Source: JBDTVS01 sp040007095 (GTDB lineage Bacteria > Acidobacteriota > Vicinamibacteria > Vicinamibacterales > CAVVIG01). From it: DNA of 64,000 nt. The notes below the pieces were generated by a model. It had not been told where the DNA came from and did not search any database. It saw only the letters and a list, made by a program, of their open reading frames with translations. The position numbers and the translations under genes were made by a program. Of the stretch, positions 1-8,694 are shown in pieces. Positions within the stretch are counted from its first letter, which is position 1. Every line of letters starts with the position of its first letter. The stretch is from positions 73,922-137,921 of the forward strand of contig JBDTVS010000049.1 of NCBI GenBank assembly GCA_040007095.1, written 5' to 3'.

Positions 1-1702
1 CGGTTACGACCTCCATACCCGGCTGCAACTCCCCGTCGAGCACTTCGGTCTGCGTGCCGTCGGTGATGCCCAGACGAAGCGCCACGCGCTTCAGTTCCTT
101 GTTCTCGTACAGCCATGCGTTGCCACGTGACTCGACGCTCGGCAATGGTGCAAACAGGGCGTCGATCGTCTGCGCAGCGGCCGCCTTCTTTCCGGCGGGG
201 GCCTTGGCGGCGCCCGTGGCTGCGGTTTCAAAGGCGCTGACGTCCTGGCCCCGCTCTTTCAGGCGCGCGACGAACTGCTTCTGGTCGTCCGGCGACATCG
301 CCTTGAAGCGCTCCAGCAGGCGGGCGTTGCGGTCGCCGCCCCCGCCGCCGTTGTCGCCGCCGCGGCCGCCGAACCCTCCACGGCCGCCGGGCGTATCTGC
401 AGCACCGCCCGCGCGGTCGCCGCCAAACCCGCCGCCACCGCGTCGCCGCTGGCCCTGTTCCAGTTGTCCTGAGGCCGACGCCGCCGCGCCACCAGACGCC
501 GCCCGACCCGTCGGCCCGGCGCTCTGGCCACGCGCCACCTCTGGCGTGTCTGGCAACGGTGGGACACCGCGCGGGGTTGCCGCCGACGGCGCAACTGCAT
601 CGGCGACACCTTGGCCGCCATCCCGCCCGCGCCCACCTCGTCCGCCGCGGCCGCCGCGGCCGCCGCCAAGATCGGGCGGCGGAGCCTGGTTGAGGGCCGT
701 GAACATGTCGTTGGTCGGGCGGAACCGGACGGCCGCGTTGGGTATCCGCACCACGTCGGCGCGGCGCGCAATCTGCACGCGGAGGTTGGCCGTCATTCCC
801 GGCTTCAGCTTCAATTCCGGATTCGGCACGTTGATAATCGTCTCGTACGTGGTCACGTTCTGGACGACTTTGGGCTGCAGCCGGATTTGCCCCACCGTCC
901 CCTCGAACTGCTGGCCTGGATACGCGTCGACGCGAAAGGTCACCGTCTGATCGGGCCGAATACGCCCGACGTCGGATTCGTCGATGCTGGCATTGACCTG
1001 CATCTTCGTCAGGTCGGCTGCGATGACGAACAGCGTGGGGGCTTGCATGCTCGCCGCCACGGTCTGGCCGACGTCGACGCTGCGCTGGATGACGATGCCG
1101 TCGATCGGCGCCGTGATCACGGTGTGATCGAGGTTCACCTGATTCTGATTGACGCTCGCTTCCGACTGGGTGACGGCTGCCTGGGTCTGAATGACCGTGG
1201 CCTGCTGCGACTGCAGACTGGCCTGCGCCGAGTCCACCGCGACCTTCGCCGCGTCGAGGTCGCTCAGCGGCAGCAGGTTCCTGGCCGAGAGCTCTTTCGC
1301 CCGGCCGTACTTCTGCTCGGCATCCAGGAGCTGCACCTTGGACCGCTCGAGGTCGCTTTGCGCCTTGGTCAGATTCGCGCGGGTCTGGGTCAGATTCGCC
1401 CGCGCCTGCTGCATCTGCGCCTCGAACAGCGAGGGATCGAGCCGTGCGACCACCTGATCCTTCTTGACGATCGAATTGAAGTCGGCGCCCAGCGACTGAA
1501 TGTTGCCTGACACCTGGCTGCCGACTTGAACGGTCGTCACCGCCTGGAGGGTGCCGGTGGCCCCCACGGTGTCGACGACTTCACCTCGCGTGATCGGCGA
1601 CGTGTTGACCACGATCTCCGCTTTGCCCTGTCGCAGGTAATAAGCGGCCCCGCTGGCGCCGACCGCTGCGACGATGAGGAGGACGATGATTGCGCGTTTC
1701 AT
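1..1702 (-). CDS. HlyD/MacA-type efflux periplasmic adaptor, 3' end outside window
   Basis: Periplasmic adaptor that would bridge an inner-membrane pump to the TolC-type channel encoded just upstream. The frame starts at the ATG at 1702, with GGAG a few bases before it. It opens with MKRAIIVLLIVAAVGASGAA, a membrane anchor, then a barrel-sandwich half (VGATGTLQAVTTVQVGSQVSG), a long alpha-hairpin coiled coil (about residues 80-170), the second lipoyl half (TVITAPIDGIVIQRSVDVGQ) and beta-barrel segments. At about residues 338-460 lies a Gly/Arg-rich low-complexity stretch (repeated GGRGG, QRRRGGGGFGG). It is followed by a charged helix and the membrane-proximal domain (WLYENKELKRVALRLG), which is cut by the window edge. 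The pump type (ABC MacB-like or RND) cannot be decided from this window. The family is clear; the insertion is unusual. Confidence 0.88.
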   Translation of the reverse strand, partial: MKRAIIVLLIVAAVGASGAAYYLRQGKAEIVVNTSPITRGEVVDTVGATGTLQAVTTVQVGSQVSGNIQSLGADFNSIVKKDQVVARLDPSLFEAQMQQARANLTQTRANLTKAQSDLERSKVQLLDAEQKYGRAKELSARNLLPLSDLDAAKVAVDSAQASLQSQQATVIQTQAAVTQSEASVNQNQVNLDHTVITAPIDGIVIQRSVDVGQTVAASMQAPTLFVIAADLTKMQVNASIDESDVGRIRPDQTVTFRVDAYPGQQFEGTVGQIRLQPKVVQNVTTYETIINVPNPELKLKPGMTANLRVQIARRADVVRIPNAAVRFRPTNDMFTALNQAPPPDLGGGRGGRGGRGGRGRDGGQGVADAVAPSAATPRGVPPLPDTPEVARGQSAGPTGRAASGGAAASASGQLEQGQRRRGGGGFGGDRAGGAADTPGGRGGFGGRGGDNGGGGGDRNARLLERFKAMSPDDQKQFVARLKERGQDVSAFETAATGAAKAPAGKKAAAAQTIDALFAPLPSVESRGNAWLYENKELKRVALRLGITDGTQTEVLDGELQPGMEVVT

Positions 1703-1742
1703 GATGCTCCGTGTCTAGAATCAATGGCCGAATCGCCGACAA

Positions 1743-3428
1743 TCATCGGCCCAGAACCGTAATGCTCAGGTTTTGCAGCGTCGTCGACTGCACGCGCTCC
1801 ATTTCGACCAGTGCCTTGCGGTAGTTGAGAACCGCGCGGAGCTCGCTGTTCTGCGCGTCCGACAGGTCGCGCTGTGCCTGCACGACGAAGTAGTTGGTCG
1901 ACATGCCGACTTCGAATTTGCTCTGCTCCGCCTCAAGCTTTCGTTGCGCCAGCTCGCGCGAGGCCTGCGACGCCTGGACCGCCTCCGCGTTGTTGCGCGC
2001 CGTGATCGCCGCGTTGGTGACTTCGGTGGCGACCTGCAGCTCGACCTGTTTCACCTGCGCCTGCACCTGACTGAGCTGGACGCGCGCACGCGCCACCGCC
2101 GCCTGCTGGGCGCTCACGCCGATCGGATAGCTCAGATTCAACTGCACGGTCCACCGCGGAAAGTCGTTCTTGAACAGCGCGCCATACGCATCGCCGAGGC
2201 CGCCGGGTACGACGCTCGTCACCGTGCTGCCCAGCACGCCGGAGTTCGAGCGCTGCAGGAACGTGCCGCCGACGCCCTGCACGCCGTAGTTGACGTTGAC
2301 GTCAGCCTGCGGCAGCGTCTGGTCGTTCAGGTATTTCAGCGTGACATCGTTGGCCGCGACGTTCTTCTTCGCGATGTCCATGTCGGTGCGTTCGGCGAGC
2401 GCCCGCCGCACCGCCCCATCGAGATCGATCTCGACCGGCTGGAAGCTGGGTTGATCGGTCGGGATCAACGCCGATCCCCAATTCGGATCGTCGGCGCCGC
2501 CGACGATGAGCCGCTTCAGCGCCAGCTCGGTAGTCCGCCGCGAAGACTCCGCAGCGACCACGGCCTGGTTGCGCGTGGCCTGCTCCGATTGGGCGGAGAC
2601 GACGTCGATGGGCGCCATCGTGCCGACCTGCACGCGTGTCTGATTGTCCTGCACCAGCTTGGTGGCCAGGTCGAGCGACTGGCGCGCGACAGCCACGGAC
2701 TGGACCGCATAGACGAAATCCCAGTACGCGTTGCGCACGTTCGAGAGCGTGTTGGTGATGGACGACTTCAGCTGAATGTCCGAGATATCCCGATTGATCT
2801 TGGTGACTTCAATCTGCTGGCGGGTCGAATCGGTCTTGAAGCCGCGCAACACCGGCTGCGTGTAGCTTGCTGTCCACAACGACTGGAACAGCGGATTGTA
2901 GGAGACGTTGTTGCTGTCGCTCGACTGGCGGTAATTGTTCAGGGTCGCCTGAAACGTGCCGCCGCCCCTGGGGAAGTTCTGGGCGATGCCGCCGTTGTAA
3001 TTGAAGGTGTCGTTGGTGACCGCACCTGCCGCCGACCCGGCCAGCTGGTTCGTCGACGCGCTGGTTTGACCGACCTGGTTGATCGTCGAGGTCAGCGTCG
3101 GGTGATACACCGCGCGGAGGCTCGCAATCAAGATGTCGTTGATTTGCGGATTGAGTCGCTGGACCGCGATATCGAGGTTACGGTCGAGCGCCAGCTTCAC
3201 CGCATCGTCCAGCGACAGGCGCACCTCGGGCCGGTTGTCTGGGGCAGATGTCGACTGGACCGCGGGACTCTGTCCTGGGGCGGCTCCTTGACCACTGGCG
3301 AGCCGCAGCGCCGCCGTGCGGATGAGCTCCTGGATGTGCGCTTCGGACGGTTGCTGGGCCGACGCCGGTACGGTCAACCCGCACAGCGACAGGGTGGTTA
3401 CCAGAATCCAGATTCTATGGCGTGTCAT
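1743..3428 (-). CDS. TolC-family outer-membrane efflux channel
   Basis: Outer-membrane exit duct for the neighbouring adaptor. 561 aa. An N-terminal signal peptide (MTRHRIWILVTTLSLCGLTVPASAQQ) is followed by LSLDDAVKLALDRNLDIAVQ, the typical start of the first OEP repeat. Two long coiled-coil repeats with Ala/Gln/Val heptads follow (near residues 210-310 and 440-545), together with the strand segments of the barrel. The start is supported by AGGA 8 nt upstream of the ATG. The gap to the adaptor is 40 bp and to the Spy-like gene upstream 27 bp, so they are probably co-transcribed. The length is at the long end for the family because of an N-terminal linker of about 70 residues rich in Ser, Pro and Gln. 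Confidence 0.93.
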   Translation of the reverse strand: MTRHRIWILVTTLSLCGLTVPASAQQPSEAHIQELIRTAALRLASGQGAAPGQSPAVQSTSAPDNRPEVRLSLDDAVKLALDRNLDIAVQRLNPQINDILIASLRAVYHPTLTSTINQVGQTSASTNQLAGSAAGAVTNDTFNYNGGIAQNFPRGGGTFQATLNNYRQSSDSNNVSYNPLFQSLWTASYTQPVLRGFKTDSTRQQIEVTKINRDISDIQLKSSITNTLSNVRNAYWDFVYAVQSVAVARQSLDLATKLVQDNQTRVQVGTMAPIDVVSAQSEQATRNQAVVAAESSRRTTELALKRLIVGGADDPNWGSALIPTDQPSFQPVEIDLDGAVRRALAERTDMDIAKKNVAANDVTLKYLNDQTLPQADVNVNYGVQGVGGTFLQRSNSGVLGSTVTSVVPGGLGDAYGALFKNDFPRWTVQLNLSYPIGVSAQQAAVARARVQLSQVQAQVKQVELQVATEVTNAAITARNNAEAVQASQASRELAQRKLEAEQSKFEVGMSTNYFVVQAQRDLSDAQNSELRAVLNYRKALVEMERVQSTTLQNLSITVLGR

Positions 3429-3455
3429 CTACGTATCCTCTTGGCAAGACAGGCT

Positions 3456-3953
3456 TTATCGGCCGGTTTGAGGGCGCCCTTTGATGTCCGACGACCCCTT
3501 GGGTTCTGGCGTCTTGGGCTCGGGGGGCGGGGCTGCGGGGCGCGGGTTGTCGCGGCGGTACTGTTCGAAGACGGCATTGAACTTCACGTTCTGTTTGGGC
3601 TTGAGGACCTGGCGCATATGGAGCAGCATCAACGTCCGGGCCTTGTTCAGACTGCCTCGCACCACTTCGACCTTGTCGACCTGGCGCAGCACGGTCGCCT
3701 CGTCGGCGTTGATCCCAAGCAGCCGCGAGAGATCGGCTTCCTGCCGGTCCAACTCTTCCTTGCTCTGCCGAAGCTGCGGGAACACCGATCGGAACACGCT
3801 GTCGATTCGTGCCGACTGGTCGGCGGACAACCCCAGTTCCTGGACGACCTTCGGGTCCTTCCACCACGGAAATCCGGATTGAGCACGAGCCGGAACCGCC
3901 AGCGCCATCACGAAGACGATCGCCAGCGCCCGGCCACACACGGTCGGCCTCAT
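3456..3953 (-). CDS. Spy/CpxP-like periplasmic helical protein
   Basis: Small exported protein of the LTXXQ/Spy class, whose members sense or chaperone misfolded or metal-stressed envelope proteins. The chosen ATG at 3953 gives 165 aa and has GAGG 7 nt upstream. Two further in-frame ATGs lie upstream (3965, 3983) with poorer ribosome sites. The signal peptide is MRPTVCGRALAIVFVMALA, with a cut after PARAQ. The mature part is helical: WWKDPKVVQELGLSADQSA carries the LTxxQ-like turn, and a second helical hairpin follows. The tail is Pro-rich (APPPEPKTPEPK). It lies between ispH and tolC in an operon headed by a sigma/anti-sigma pair, which fits an envelope-stress role. Function is inferred from family resemblance only. 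Confidence 0.72.
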   Translation of the reverse strand: MRPTVCGRALAIVFVMALAVPARAQSGFPWWKDPKVVQELGLSADQSARIDSVFRSVFPQLRQSKEELDRQEADLSRLLGINADEATVLRQVDKVEVVRGSLNKARTLMLLHMRQVLKPKQNVKFNAVFEQYRRDNPRPAAPPPEPKTPEPKGSSDIKGRPQTGR

Positions 3954-4023
3954 GTGCAACCTCATTGAAAAAGGCTGAGACACAAGGAAATACGACGCAA
4001 TCGGCCTTTCTGTTTAATCCCTT

Positions 4024-5202
4024 TTAATGGCTCGTGGTAAATGCCGTCAACCGGCCAACCGCGGCGCCCACAAGATTGTCCGGTGTCGAGGCGCCGGACG
4101 TCAGTCCGAGGGAGATCTTCCCGTCCTCGGGCAGCCACCCGTGGGTCGTGATCTCGGCGCCACCCCCGACCGGCCGATGACGGATTTCGGTCGGCGAGAC
4201 CAGACAGCTCGGGTCGGCAATGTGGAACGTGGGTCGCGACGCGGCGCAGATGCGCGCCAGATTGCAGGTATTGCTGCTGTTGTAGCCGCCGATGACCAGC
4301 ATGAGGTCCACCGCCTGCCGCTCGAGCAGTGCGACCACGGCGTCCTGACGATCCTGGGTGGCGCTGCAAATCGTGTCGAAGGCCTCGAAGTGGGCGGGCA
4401 GGGCGGGCGCCCCGTATCGAACGAGCATCGCCGCCTTCAGCATCTCGCCGATTTCGAGCGATTCCGACATCAGCATCGTCGTTTGATTGGCGAGTCCGAT
4501 GCGGCACAAGTCGCGGTCGGGGTCGAAGCCGTCCGATGCCGACTTGCTGAAACGGGCGAGAAAGGCGTTCCGATCGGCGCCGCCTCGCACGTAGTCGCAC
4601 ACCAGCTGCGCTTCCTCGCGATCGAACACCACCAGATAGCGGCCCCCGTACTCGACCGCCTGGGAGGCGGTGGCCTGCGTTTCTTCATGCCATGCCTTGC
4701 CGTGGATAATCGAGGTGTAGCCGCCTTCGCAGTAGCGGCGCACGTTCTTCCAGACGTTCAGCACCGAACCGCAGGTCGTGTCGACCAGCGTGCAGCCGCG
4801 GCGGTCGAGCTGTTCCAGCATCTTCACGGTCACGCCGAAGGCGGGGAGAATCACGACATCGTCCGGACCCAGGCGATCGATCGCCCCGTCGTGGTCGCTG
4901 AGGAAGCCAATGCCCATCGATCGCAGCTTCTCGTTCACGTGCGGGTTGTGAATGATTTCGCCGGTCAGATGCACGGCACGATCGGGGAATCGCTCTCTCG
5001 TCTGATAGGCGTAGTCGACCGCTCGATCCACGCCGTAACAGAATCCGAACTCGCGGGCGAGATAAATCGTGAGTCTGCCGGCCCGATACGTGTAGTCGTC
5101 CGCCTTGATCCGTTCGACGAGCGTGCTGTGGTAGTTTTCGGCCAGCCTGCCGGCGACGGCATCCTTCAGATCGAGGCCTTTGCGGAAGATTAGCGGGGGC
5201 AT
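4024..5202 (-). CDS. ispH: 4-hydroxy-3-methylbut-2-enyl diphosphate reductase (long type)
   Basis: Last step of the MEP pathway: reduces HMBPP to IPP and DMAPP in the cytoplasm with a [4Fe-4S] cluster. Three cluster cysteines are visible in conserved settings: EFGFCYGVDRAV (about residue 55), VDTTCGSVLNVW and DTICSATQDRQ. HLTGEIIHNPHVNEKL and GGYNSSNTCNLARI are also family motifs. At about 392 aa it belongs to the longer cyanobacterial/plant-like class rather than the roughly 315-aa E. coli class. The chosen start (ATG 5202, MPPLIFRKGLDL) matches where that class begins; an ATG at 5256 would add 18 residues. It is oddly placed inside the sigma/efflux gene series. Confidence 0.95.
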   Translation of the reverse strand: MPPLIFRKGLDLKDAVAGRLAENYHSTLVERIKADDYTYRAGRLTIYLAREFGFCYGVDRAVDYAYQTRERFPDRAVHLTGEIIHNPHVNEKLRSMGIGFLSDHDGAIDRLGPDDVVILPAFGVTVKMLEQLDRRGCTLVDTTCGSVLNVWKNVRRYCEGGYTSIIHGKAWHEETQATASQAVEYGGRYLVVFDREEAQLVCDYVRGGADRNAFLARFSKSASDGFDPDRDLCRIGLANQTTMLMSESLEIGEMLKAAMLVRYGAPALPAHFEAFDTICSATQDRQDAVVALLERQAVDLMLVIGGYNSSNTCNLARICAASRPTFHIADPSCLVSPTEIRHRPVGGGAEITTHGWLPEDGKISLGLTSGASTPDNLVGAAVGRLTAFTTSH

Positions 5203-5307
5203 TGCGGAACCTGAGACCGACAATTCACGAGCGCATGGAATGGAGGACGCTCGCATTCTCCGCTGGTGAATCGTGCCGCGCGTACGCCTGAAGGCGGCAG
5301 CTCCAGC

Positions 5308-5979
5308 TCATCGCAGCGTGACTTCGCGAACGTGCGGGGTCAGCGCGTCGACCGCCGTGAGCTCGAGGATCCGTGGACGCTCGCCCGCCAGCTCGATTTC
5401 GGAGAGAAAGGCCAGATCCGAGGCGAATGGATCGGGCCGCACCATCTCAATCCGATTGAGCTCAATCCGATTGAGTTCGATGCGATCGCCGTCGAGGCGA
5501 CCCTCCGGGGAGCTCAGCGTGGTCTGGCGGGCGATCGCCAACGACTGACGCCGGGCCGATCCGCGGCCGGCCTCCCGATCGAGGAACAGCCCCGCGCCGA
5601 CGCCGATGAACAGTCCGGCCGCCGCCGCCGCCGCAATCCACCGCCGCGCGGGACGCCCTGCCGACCGTCCGAAGTGTTGTCCGTCAACGCGGCCGGGAAA
5701 TGTGATGACGCGGGCCGGGTGACCGAGATGTTCGAGCCGGCGGCTGATATGCAGTCGCTGTACTCGCAGCCGCTCCGGTGTAAACACGGCGTCGGCCTCC
5801 GCGGCCGCCTCCGTGCCCAACCGTTCCATGAATTCGGTGAGCTCCGCGTAACGGGCGCCGCAATCGTCGCAGTCGATCAGATGTTCGGCGACCGGCGGAT
5901 CGAGGGACTCTCCGCCCCTTGATGACAGATAGCAGTCAAACAGGCGCTCTTCCTGAAGGTGGTGTCCGCGGTTCTTCAC
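5308..5979 (-). CDS. Zinc-finger (zf-HC2-type) anti-sigma factor
   Basis: Inner-membrane anti-sigma factor expected to hold the ECF sigma factor encoded immediately upstream. 223 aa from a GTG start that overlaps the sigma stop codon as GTGA, with GGGAGG upstream, so the two genes are translationally coupled. The N-terminus has the zinc-binding AEHLIDCDDCGARY (HxxxCxxC) motif at about residues 32-45. A single membrane segment (WIAAAAAAGLFIGVGAGLFL) lies near residues 112-132, leaving a periplasmic tail. The tail carries a short perfect repeat, RIELNRIELN, from a duplicated 15-bp DNA unit. Confidence 0.85.
   Translation of the reverse strand: MKNRGHHLQEERLFDCYLSSRGGESLDPPVAEHLIDCDDCGARYAELTEFMERLGTEAAAEADAVFTPERLRVQRLHISRRLEHLGHPARVITFPGRVDGQHFGRSAGRPARRWIAAAAAAGLFIGVGAGLFLDREAGRGSARRQSLAIARQTTLSSPEGRLDGDRIELNRIELNRIEMVRPDPFASDLAFLSEIELAGERPRILELTAVDALTPHVREVTLR
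5446..5475. repeat. Tandem pair of a 15-bp near-palindrome inside the anti-sigma gene
   Basis: CTCAATCCGATTGAG occurs twice back to back (5446-5460 and 5461-5475) with no mismatch. Each copy is palindromic except at its centre. The reading frame stays open and the repeat encodes the duplicated RIELN block in the periplasmic tail. Confidence 0.9.
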
Positions 5980-6665
5980 GGTGTGCCTCCCAGCAGGCCG
6001 CGCAGTTTACGGGCGGCTCGGAACAGGTGGACGCGCACGGTAGATTCGTTCAAGCCCGTCATGGCGCTGACCTCGCGCGGCGTATGGTCCCCGTAATGGC
6101 ACAACATGAAGACGGTTCGCTGGCGCCCGTCCAGCCGATCAATCGCGGACGCGAGACGCGCCCGACGCTCGCGTGCGAGCAGCCGCGCTTCCGGACTCGC
6201 TTCCGGCGGGCTGGCCACGGCCATCCGCCGATCGTCCGGTCCCCCGGGGTCTCCCGCCGGTACGATCCAGCGTTCGCGGCGCGCCCGGGCCTTTCGCCGA
6301 TCCAGGCACCCGTTGATGAGAATCCGGGTGAACCATACCTCAAAGGGCCACGCTTCGCGGTACGAACTGATGTGCGCGAACACCTTGACGAACGAGTCCT
6401 GTACCGCTTCGTCGGCCTCGGATGGATCGCGAAGGTATTGGTAGGCGATTCGCGACGCCCGGCGCTGGTGCGCCTCCACCAATCCCGAAAACAGATCCCG
6501 TGCCTGATCCAGTTTGCCGTCGTCGACCAACCGGCGGACCTCGATGGCCAGCCGCGTGTCCTCTGACACCGGCGCGACGGCGGGCCGGCGCGCCGCGGGC
6601 GGCGAGACGGCGCCCGGCGTTGTTGCCAGAGCGGAATCGAGCGCGGTGCGCGGGTCCCCAATCAT
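5976..6665 (-). CDS. ECF-family RNA polymerase sigma factor
   Basis: Alternative sigma-70 family factor. 229 aa. Region 2 includes RIAYQYLRDPSEADEAVQDS and the promoter -10 contact stretch SSYREAWPFEVWFTRILING (about residues 75-125). Region 4 is AIDRLDGRQRTVFMLCHYGD followed by the HTH TPREVSAMTGLNESTVRVHL (about 170-225). There is no region 1.1 or 3. A poorly conserved N-terminal extension of about 40 residues precedes region 2. It overlaps its anti-sigma gene by 4 bp and heads the ispH/spy/tolC/adaptor series. Dyad sequences upstream (6696-6740) may serve in its regulation. Confidence 0.92.
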   Translation of the reverse strand: MIGDPRTALDSALATTPGAVSPPAARRPAVAPVSEDTRLAIEVRRLVDDGKLDQARDLFSGLVEAHQRRASRIAYQYLRDPSEADEAVQDSFVKVFAHISSYREAWPFEVWFTRILINGCLDRRKARARRERWIVPAGDPGGPDDRRMAVASPPEASPEARLLARERRARLASAIDRLDGRQRTVFMLCHYGDHTPREVSAMTGLNESTVRVHLFRAARKLRGLLGGTP

Positions 6666-6695
6666 CTGAGTATTACGATATGCAAAAGAGGGTGT

Positions 6696-6740
6696 TTACA
6701 GTGTAACTGCATTTGCGGCCATGTTCCGCGAGAAATGCAG
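6696..6740. promoter_or_regulatory. Operator-like dyads in the sigma factor / pckA divergent region
   Basis: Two symmetric sequences lie next to each other: TTACAGTGTAA (6696-6706, a perfect 11-bp palindrome), then CTGCATTT-GCGG (6707-6718) mirrored by CCGC-gag-AAATGCAG (6726-6740). Read on the minus strand, GGAAC lies inside the second dyad with GTTAC 16 nt further on, a spacing like that of ECF promoters. Symmetry is seen directly; an operator role is inferred. Confidence 0.4.
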
Positions 6741-6848
6741 CCTTCTTCCGTCTTCTCGGTGACCTCCGTAGCCTGCGGATGTGGTCGCACGGATCGTTTC
6801 GTGGCTGAGTTGTGAGTCAGAAATGTGCGCGTGCCGGCCGGGAATTGT

Positions 6849-6877
6849 TTGACTTGGGAGGATCCAGAAAGTACGAT
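6849..6877 (+). promoter_or_regulatory. Sigma-70-type promoter for pckA
   Basis: TTGACT (6849-6854), a 17-bp spacer and TACGAT (6872-6877), about 50 bp upstream of the pckA start codon. Both boxes differ little from TTGACA/TATAAT. No competing gene lies in the region. Confidence 0.5.
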
Positions 6878-6926
6878 TCTTGACTTCTCGCTATATTACT
6901 GGGTCCTCATGACTTTGGAGTCTGGA

Positions 6927-8516
6927 ATGAGCATCGACGTCGCGCGTGGTCTTGGTCTGGAACGGGAAGGGATCGAGACCGATCGCGTCAAATGGAATTT
7001 ATCGGATGCCGCACTCTACGAAGAGGCGATCCGTCGTCAGGAAGGCGTCGTCGCGGCTCACGGACCACTGGTATGCCGAACCGGGCAGCACACCGGCCGT
7101 TCGCCGAACGACAAGTTCGTCGTCCGGGAGTCTTCGTGCGAGGCGCAGGTCGCCTGGGGCAAGGTCAACCAGCCCATGAACGAGGCCCATTGGGATACGC
7201 TGCATCGCGACTTCCTCGCCTCCCTGAAAGGCAAGGAGCTCTACGTGCTCGATGCGTTTGCAGGGGCTGACACCCAGTATCGGCTGCCGATTCGCGTCAT
7301 CACCGAGTACGCCTGGCATAACCTGTTCTGCCGCCATTTGTTCATCGTCGATCCCGCCGGCGCTTCGACGCACACGCCGGAGTTCACTGTCATCGATTCG
7401 CCCAGCTTCAAGGCCGATCCGGCGCGTCACGGCACCAGGACCGAAGTGATGATCGCGGTCAATTTCGCGAAGAAGCTGGTGCTGATCGGCGGCACGAGCT
7501 ACGCGGGAGAGATGAAGAAGTCGATCTTCAGCATCTTGAACTACCTCCTGCCGCTCAGGGGCGTGCTGTCGATGCACTGCTCGGCCAATGTCGGCAGCGC
7601 GGGAGATGTCGCGCTCTTCTTCGGGCTGTCGGGCACGGGGAAGACGACGCTGTCGAGCGATCCGCTGCGCGGCTTGATTGGCGACGACGAGCACGGCTGG
7701 AGCGACCGCGGCGTGTTCAACTTCGAAGGCGGCTGTTACGCGAAGACCATCAAGCTGTCGGCCGAGGCCGAACCGCAAATCTACGCGACCACGCGCCGTT
7801 TTGGCACGGTCCTCGAGAACGTGGTGGTCGATCCCGAAACGCGGGTCCTCGACCTCGACGACGACCGCTTCACGGAGAACACCCGCGCGGCGTATCCCAT
7901 CGACTTCATCGAAAATGCCGTCCCATCCGGGCGCGGCGGTCATCCGCAGAACGTGGTGATGCTGACCGCCGACGCCTTCGGCGTGCTGCCGCCGATCGCG
8001 CGGCTGACGCCGGACGCTGCGATGTACCACTTCCTCTCCGGGTATACCGCCAAAGTCGCCGGCACGGAAAAGGGCGTCATCGGATCCAAGCCGGTGTTCA
8101 GTACGTGCTTCGGCGCCCCGTTTCTCCCGCTCGCGCCCAGCTACTATGCGCGCATGCTCGGCGAGAAAATCGCGACGCATCAGTCGCGTGTGTGGCTCGT
8201 CAATACCGGCTGGACGGGGGGCCCGTACGGCACGGGCAGCCGCATGAAGATTGCGTATACCCGCGCGATGATCAATGCGGCGCTCTCCGGCGCGCTTGAT
8301 GGCGTCGGATATCAGCGGGACAGCATCTTCAATCTGGACGTCCCGACCTCCTGCCCGGATGTGCCGTCCAGTGTTCTCAACCCGCGGAGCACGTGGCCGA
8401 ATCCAGCGGACTACGACGAGCAGGCGGCCAAACTGGCCAAGATGTTCGTGGACAACTTCAAAGCGTTCGAAGGCGACGTCAGCGCCGCAGTCAAAGCGGC
8501 GGGACCGAACGCGTAA
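6927..8516 (+). CDS. pckA: Phosphoenolpyruvate carboxykinase (ATP)
   Basis: Gluconeogenic enzyme: oxaloacetate + ATP to PEP + CO2 + ADP in the cytoplasm. 529 aa, the normal length. The kinase P-loop is GLSGTGKTTLSSDP at about residues 233-246. The PEPCK metal/substrate region SMHCSANVG, the GDDEHGWSDRGVFNFEGGCY block and the N-terminal GRSPNDKF substrate loop are all present. The start is ATG 6927 with GGAG 6 nt upstream; an ATG at 6909 and an upstream GTG are in frame but lack a site. It is a single-gene unit with its own promoter, divergent from the sigma factor operon. Confidence 0.97.
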   Translation: MSIDVARGLGLEREGIETDRVKWNLSDAALYEEAIRRQEGVVAAHGPLVCRTGQHTGRSPNDKFVVRESSCEAQVAWGKVNQPMNEAHWDTLHRDFLASLKGKELYVLDAFAGADTQYRLPIRVITEYAWHNLFCRHLFIVDPAGASTHTPEFTVIDSPSFKADPARHGTRTEVMIAVNFAKKLVLIGGTSYAGEMKKSIFSILNYLLPLRGVLSMHCSANVGSAGDVALFFGLSGTGKTTLSSDPLRGLIGDDEHGWSDRGVFNFEGGCYAKTIKLSAEAEPQIYATTRRFGTVLENVVVDPETRVLDLDDDRFTENTRAAYPIDFIENAVPSGRGGHPQNVVMLTADAFGVLPPIARLTPDAAMYHFLSGYTAKVAGTEKGVIGSKPVFSTCFGAPFLPLAPSYYARMLGEKIATHQSRVWLVNTGWTGGPYGTGSRMKIAYTRAMINAALSGALDGVGYQRDSIFNLDVPTSCPDVPSSVLNPRSTWPNPADYDEQAAKLAKMFVDNFKAFEGDVSAAVKAAGPNA

Positions 8517-8694
8517 ATAGGTCTGAACTCCACCACGAGGACACGGCGCCGGACGCTATCTCTTCCGGGTCGCTGCAGGTAGTGTCGACGCACGCCCGGC
8601 TGATACCCATTCACGACCTGTCATCCGCCCGGGCAGGGGCGCACAGAGTAGGGTAGGATACGAGCGGTCGGTCTGTTCTTTGCGCCCCCACGCG

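Noticed and set aside
54..950. Pro/Arg-rich open frame on the plus strand
   Set aside because: It is the antisense of the Gly/Arg-rich tract of the efflux adaptor; GGC/CGC codons read backward as Pro and Ala.
1773..3968. 731-codon open frame on the plus strand
   Set aside because: Mirror of the TolC and Spy-like genes, with biased Arg/Leu/Asp composition and no motif.
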